38,099 bases of DNA from Bacteroidales bacterium (GTDB lineage Bacteria > Bacteroidota > Bacteroidia > Bacteroidales > UBA932): assembly GCA_017451395.1 (NCBI GenBank), contig JAFSPR010000071.1, forward strand, positions 1 to 38,099. The letters are read 5' to 3'. The position numbers were made by a program, and so were the translations under genes. Below are positions 34,954 to 38,099 of the stretch, in pieces. Each line of letters opens with the position of its first letter. The stretch's first letter is position 1. The notes under the pieces were generated by a model, which was not told where the DNA came from, did no database searches, and worked only from the letters and a program-made list of their open reading frames with translations.

Positions 34954-34995
34954 CAACGAAACGCGCAAAAAAAGCCAAAAACGTGTAGTTCATTG
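34954..34995. repeat. 42-base repeat unit, copy 1
   Basis: 35 of 42 bases match copy 2 at 35006-35047. The ends, CAACGAA and TTCATTG, are near inverted complements, and the inner part holds GCCAAAAACGTGT in both copies. The layout resembles a small palindromic extragenic element. Confidence 0.7.
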
Positions 34996-35005
34996 ACCAA
35001 AAGGG

Positions 35006-35047
35006 CAACGAAACGCACATAATCGGCCAAAAACGTGTGCTTCATTG
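35006..35047. repeat. 42-base repeat unit, copy 2
   Basis: Second copy, beginning 10 bases after copy 1 ends. Its ends form a better inverted pair: GGGCAACGAAACGCAC at 35003 against GTGTGCTTCATTGCCC ending at 35050 (13 of 16 pairing positions). Confidence 0.7.
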
Positions 35048-35110
35048 CCCCACATATTGTAATGCCTATGCGGTGGAAGCTAAACCATTATCACACAGCC
35101 ACTTACACAA

Positions 35111-35140
35111 TTCTTTGGGATTACCGGTAATCCCAAAGAA
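35111..35140. repeat. Perfect 30-base palindrome
   Basis: The left half TTCTTTGGGATTACC is followed directly, with no spacer, by its exact reverse complement. A spacerless palindrome of this length could be a dimer-protein or recombinase binding site, or the core of a mobile repeat. It is a poor terminator because it has no loop. Confidence 0.85.
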
Positions 35141-35165
35141 CCCCATAATCCGCTGATACACAAAC

Positions 35166-35269
35166 AGTTAACCCCCACCCAATCGGCATTACCATGTCTG
35201 CTGAGCACCCAGTTAACCTCCACCCAATCGGCATTACCATGTCTGCTGAGCACCCAGTTAACCTCCACC
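35166..35269. repeat. 45-base tandem repeat, 2.3 copies
   Basis: Units begin at 35166, 35211 and 35256, each with AGTTAAC; the third copy is cut after 14 bases (AGTTAACCTCCACC). Units 1 and 2 differ by a single base early on. The period is a multiple of three, which keeps a frame open on the minus strand. Confidence 0.85.
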
Positions 35270-35371
35270 GCCAGGGGAGAAACATAAAGGGAGTGAGCGA
35301 AAGCAACCATGCGCACTACAACTCCACCGGGCAGGACTCGGGAATGGGGCGGGAGTTTGTGTAAAAAGTTG

Positions 35372-35379
35372 TATATTTG
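35372..35379 (+). promoter_or_regulatory. Predicted -7 box for the PLD-family gene
   Basis: TATATTTG matches TAnnTTTG, 19 bases before the ATG at 35399. A TTG lies 12 bases upstream, which is too close for a standard -33. Confidence 0.45.
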
Positions 35380-35398
35380 TAAGTTCAACAGCAAGTGA

Positions 35399-36730
35399 AT
35401 GGGAAACATCAGGCATATTCTCACACTAGTGACCGCGGCAGGGACTCTTCTGGGCTCCGGAATTTTTACCGGCTGCGGCTACAGGGGGGCGCTGCACGCT
35501 TCCTACATACCGGAGGTGACGGACAGCACGCTGTACCCCGGTGTGAAGCCTGAGTACCAGCAACTTGCCGCTCTGATGGAAAAGGATACGGGCATCCCGC
35601 CAAGCACGGGGAACACCGTCGGGTTCATCCCGGACGGAGACCACAAACTCCAGTTGATGCTTCAGGACCTGAAAGCGGCTTCCAAGGCAATCTATATGGA
35701 TTATTACCGTATATGCGCCGATTCCGCCGGAACAATAGTGCTGGATATACTGAGGGACAAGGCCCTCCAGGGACTGGACGTGAGGGTTATGGTGGACAAG
35801 GCCGCCGAAACCCCGAAGAATTACAGGGCCCTCAAGAAACTCCCTGAAGCCGGAGTGCTTTTCAACAGTTTCTATAAGCCGGTATGGCTCATTGACGGCC
35901 TGGTGCCACCCGCCGGAACGCACCGTGACCACCGCAAGATCCTGATGACGGACGGCGCTACGGCATACCTTGGCGGCCGGAACATCCAGGACAAGTATTT
36001 CACCTCCTGGAGGGATGCCGATGTAAGGATAACCGGCCCCGCCATAGAGCACATCGCGACAGTCTATATGGAGAACCAGCTGCGCCTGAACCCCCAGGCA
36101 AAGCCGCTCCACATAGACCAGGACCTGAAGCAGGCGGCCGCAGCGGATAGCGTCCCGGGCCTCATCCAGCACCGGGGAAAGACGGTGCAGGTGGTCCACG
36201 ACTCCCCCATAGACAGGAAACTCCCTATGAGGAACCTCTTCGAATGGTCTATCGGCCACTCAAAGCGGTATTTCTGGGTATATTCCCCCTACACTCCCCC
36301 GCCCAAATCCACGCTGAACGCCCTCAAGGAGGCGGCCCGGCGCGGAGTTGACGTGCGCTGGATAGTCCAGGGCGTATCCGACGTTTTCTTTGAAGAGTAT
36401 GTGGCCGAATTCCTGTTCCGGGACCTCCTGGAGACAGGCGTCCGCATCTACAAGTGGAACAGCGGCATAATGCATGCGAAGCAGTTTATGTCCGACGACT
36501 ACCTTATGGCAATAGGCTCCGTGAATATGGATAACCTAAGTTTCTTTCTCAACTACGAGAACGAAGCCATAATCTACGATGAAGACGTCACAAGGCAGGC
36601 CGCGGAAAGGTTCCTTGAGGATCTCACCACCAACTGCTCGGAAGTCACAATAGAGGAAGTGAAGCGATGGAACATTTTCCGCAAGTTCCGCAACTGGTTC
36701 TTCTACACCTTCGGCGGCCCCGTGGGTTAA
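35399..36730 (+). CDS. Phospholipase D-family lipoprotein (cardiolipin-synthase-like)
   Basis: 443 residues with a lipobox ending at Cys26 (FTGC). Two HKD motifs are present: HRKILMTD (His178, Lys180, Asp185), followed by GGRNI, and HAKQFMSD (His359, Lys361, Asp366), followed by GSVNMD. This is the complete PLD superfamily active site, which works through a phosphohistidine intermediate. Members make cardiolipin by phosphatidyl transfer or hydrolyse phosphodiesters. Here the enzyme is predicted to be lipid-anchored outside the cytoplasm, unlike the multi-membrane-span cardiolipin synthases. It is first in an apparent operon with an outer-membrane barrel (9-base gap), with the MATE transporter just beyond. 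Confidence 0.9.
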   Translation: MGNIRHILTLVTAAGTLLGSGIFTGCGYRGALHASYIPEVTDSTLYPGVKPEYQQLAALMEKDTGIPPSTGNTVGFIPDGDHKLQLMLQDLKAASKAIYMDYYRICADSAGTIVLDILRDKALQGLDVRVMVDKAAETPKNYRALKKLPEAGVLFNSFYKPVWLIDGLVPPAGTHRDHRKILMTDGATAYLGGRNIQDKYFTSWRDADVRITGPAIEHIATVYMENQLRLNPQAKPLHIDQDLKQAAAADSVPGLIQHRGKTVQVVHDSPIDRKLPMRNLFEWSIGHSKRYFWVYSPYTPPPKSTLNALKEAARRGVDVRWIVQGVSDVFFEEYVAEFLFRDLLETGVRIYKWNSGIMHAKQFMSDDYLMAIGSVNMDNLSFFLNYENEAIIYDEDVTRQAAERFLEDLTTNCSEVTIEEVKRWNIFRKFRNWFFYTFGGPVG

Positions 36731-36739
36731 TGAAATGAT

Positions 36740-37261
36740 ATGAAAAAGACCATCATAATTGCAATCATCGCCCTCCTCGGCCTAACGCAACAGGCCAAGG
36801 CACAACTTTACGTGGGCGGCAGCCTTACGGCCCACGCAAGTTTCAACAACAGCCGTTCCATCGCCGTAAGCGTAGCCCCCGACATAGGTTACGGCTTCGG
36901 CAACTGGAATGTGGGCACGATGCTTAACGCCTACACCTATCACGACCACGAAGATCTGGGCTCTTCCCTGAGATTCAGCGTAACCCCTTACGCAGAGTAT
37001 TACTTCTTCTCCGCCGGTCCGGTGTCCCTTTTTGCCGAGGCCGGCATAGGGCTCTCCTTTACCAATGATATTGTAGACGAAGCCCCTAAGGGCCATTTCT
37101 TCGTCAACCCATATCTGGCTCCGGGAATTGAAATTTCACTCACGGACCATTTCTCCGTAATGTGCCATCTGGGCAGGCTGGAATGGAATTCCGAAGCAAA
37201 TGACATCAACCTTACGATGAGCGGGGAATCGCTTTCTCTTGGCCTATACTACAGTTTCTAG
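36740..37261 (+). CDS. Small outer-membrane beta-barrel protein
   Basis: 173 residues; Sec signal peptide cleaved after AKA (about residue 21). The mature part has alternating beta-strands of 8-stranded OmpA/OmpX-like porin-family proteins (YVGGSLTAHASF, YAEYYFFSAGPVSLFAEAG, SLSLGLYYSF) and ends with the C-terminal aromatic (Phe) that OM barrels use for BAM insertion. No specific ligand or partner is recognisable. It is translated 9 bases after the PLD-family gene. Confidence 0.85.
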   Translation: MKKTIIIAIIALLGLTQQAKAQLYVGGSLTAHASFNNSRSIAVSVAPDIGYGFGNWNVGTMLNAYTYHDHEDLGSSLRFSVTPYAEYYFFSAGPVSLFAEAGIGLSFTNDIVDEAPKGHFFVNPYLAPGIEISLTDHFSVMCHLGRLEWNSEANDINLTMSGESLSLGLYYSF

Positions 37262-37310
37262 GAAGTTGGTCAGGTTCCGACACATACCGCAGGAGACCCG
37301 CCGTCGTTTC

Positions 37311-38099
37311 ATGGAGACAATGTTTGTTCTGATTGTCTCAGAGATGGCCGATTCCCTGTGCGGCCTCATAGACGGTATGTACGTTGGTAAATTCCTTGGC
37401 AACGACGCCATGGCGGCGCACGGAGTGGCGGCCCCGGTATTCACCTTCCTATGCATCTTCAGTTACCTGATTGCCGCCGCCATCCAGCACGCCTGTCCCG
37501 TGGCCCTGGGCGAAAATCGGCCCCGGGAAGCCAACGGCTACTTCAACATAGCCCTCACCGCCGTACTGAGCCTTGGAGCCGTCCTCACGGTCATCGGCCT
37601 TGCCTTCCCCACCTGGACGGCCACGATGCTTGGCTCCGGAAGCGGCCCCATAAGGCCCCTTGCGGCCGATTACCTTAGAGGCGTAGCCCCGGGCACCATC
37701 CCCCTTGTGCTGTTCCTGGTGCTGGTTCCCGTGCTCCAGATAGAGGGCAGGTGGGGCCTTGTCCACGTCGGGAGCGCCGTTATGGCCGTTTCCGACGTAG
37801 CCCTGGACTACATCAACATCCATTTCCTCCATGGCGGGATGTTCGGGATGGGCCTTTCAACAAGCATAAGCTACGCACTGGGTCTTGGCGTATTCCTCCT
37901 CTATTTTACCCGCAGGAAACGCATCTTCAGGGTGGATCCGGGGTCGATGAAGGGCATCCGCGTCCCGCAGTTTTTCTCCACCGGCCTTCCCACCGGCGTA
38001 AGGATGACGGCAAGGATGTTCTCCCTTGTCATCATAAACGTTCTGGTAGTGAACATGGCCGGATCCACCGCCATGGCCGCAATGGCCATCCAGAGAAAC
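37311..38099 (+). CDS. MATE-family efflux transporter, 3'-truncated by window edge
   Basis: The frame is open from 37311 to the window end, giving 263 residues. Features: a first membrane segment with the MATE hallmark LCGLIDGMYVGKFLG, repeated hydrophobic helices, and LSTSISYALGLGVFLLYF around residue 185. ATG 37311 is chosen; an in-frame TTG at 37266, after the barrel stop at 37261, would add 15 residues (LVRFRHIPQETRRRF), and MATE proteins often have a short N-terminal leader of this kind, so this start is also possible. MATE proteins export drugs or metabolites by Na+ or H+ antiport in the inner membrane. The last residue visible is well short of the usual 440-450. Confidence 0.88.
   Translation, partial: METMFVLIVSEMADSLCGLIDGMYVGKFLGNDAMAAHGVAAPVFTFLCIFSYLIAAAIQHACPVALGENRPREANGYFNIALTAVLSLGAVLTVIGLAFPTWTATMLGSGSGPIRPLAADYLRGVAPGTIPLVLFLVLVPVLQIEGRWGLVHVGSAVMAVSDVALDYINIHFLHGGMFGMGLSTSISYALGLGVFLLYFTRRKRIFRVDPGSMKGIRVPQFFSTGLPTGVRMTARMFSLVIINVLVVNMAGSTAMAAMAIQRN

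Larger units (their letters stand above)
34855..35398. other. Repeat-rich intergenic region without genes
   Basis: This 544-base stretch lies between the diverging GH36 and PLD genes. It holds promoter boxes for both, two copies of a 42-base repeat, a perfect 30-base palindrome and a 45-base tandem repeat. A minus-strand open frame across 35080-35424 is made of the tandem repeat and overlaps the PLD start, so I do not call it a gene. Confidence 0.75.

Noticed and set aside
34855-34968. Upstream extension of the canonical GH36 reading frame by 38 codons
   Set aside because: It runs over the -7 box and lacks a signal peptide; the ATG at 34854 starts a normal Sec signal.
35111-35140. Palindrome as a terminator
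   Set aside because: It has no loop between the arms and no T run after it on either strand.
34951-35269. CRISPR array
   Set aside because: The repeats are of three unrelated types, with two or three copies each and no regular unique spacers; no cas gene is near.
35080-35424. Minus-strand open frame of 114 codons covering the tandem repeat
   Set aside because: It is open because the 45-base repeat is a multiple of three, overlaps the PLD start and promoter, and has no recognisable domain.

Overview
The window is a piece of a Bacteroidales (Bacteroidota) chromosome. This rests on two SusC/SusD pairs, many short-signal lipoproteins, promoters matching the Bacteroidota -7 consensus TAnnTTTG, and few Shine-Dalgarno-like leaders. 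The genus cannot be fixed from the sequence. No tRNA, rRNA, CRISPR array, transposase or phage gene was seen.

Layout. (1) 2-943 (+) is the 3' part of a DUF4874/DUF4832 protein. (2) 930-10509 (-) is polysaccharide utilisation locus A, read GH20 > GH109 > susC > susD > GH31. (3) 10583-11914 (+) is a lone Tat-type metallophosphoesterase. (4) 11922-25891 (-) is locus B, read agaS > kbaZ-like > susC > susD > DUF4874/DUF4832 lipoprotein > fimbrillin-like/YjiK-like lipoprotein. An intrinsic terminator and a fresh promoter follow, then a GH123-like enzyme and a beta-propeller-like lipoprotein. (5) 26062-26856 (-) is a DeoR-family repressor. (6) 27003-32637 (+) is an operon: PfkB sugar kinase, GH36-type enzyme and two tandem tyrosine-phosphatase-like lipoproteins. 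(7) 32638-34854 (-) is a canonical GH36 alpha-galactosidase. (8) 34855-35398 is a repeat-rich intergenic region. (9) 35399-38099 (+) holds a PLD-family lipoprotein, an outer-membrane barrel and the start of a MATE transporter.

How it fits together. Families linked to N-acetylgalactosamine recur: GH109, GH123 and GH20 outside the cytoplasm, and AgaS plus a GatZ/KbaZ-type protein, a DeoR regulator and a PfkB kinase inside it. The GH36 enzymes and GH31 point to alpha-linked galactose or GalNAc. The best inference is an outside-in system for a GalNAc/galactose-containing glycan, plausibly a mucin O-glycan, blood-group A/B glycan or glycolipid. Cytoplasmic amino-sugar genes head the transport operon, and control appears to be by a DeoR repressor instead of a hybrid two-component system or ECF sigma/anti-sigma pair; none of those is present. 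The deacetylase, the catalytic aldolase KbaY/AgaY and an inner-membrane transporter are not in the window.

The most unusual parts are the agaS-kbaZ-susCD operon, the paired DUF4874/DUF4832 proteins as candidate unassigned glycosidases, the tandem secreted tyrosine-phosphatase lipoproteins, and the palindrome and repeat cluster at 34.95-35.27 kb.
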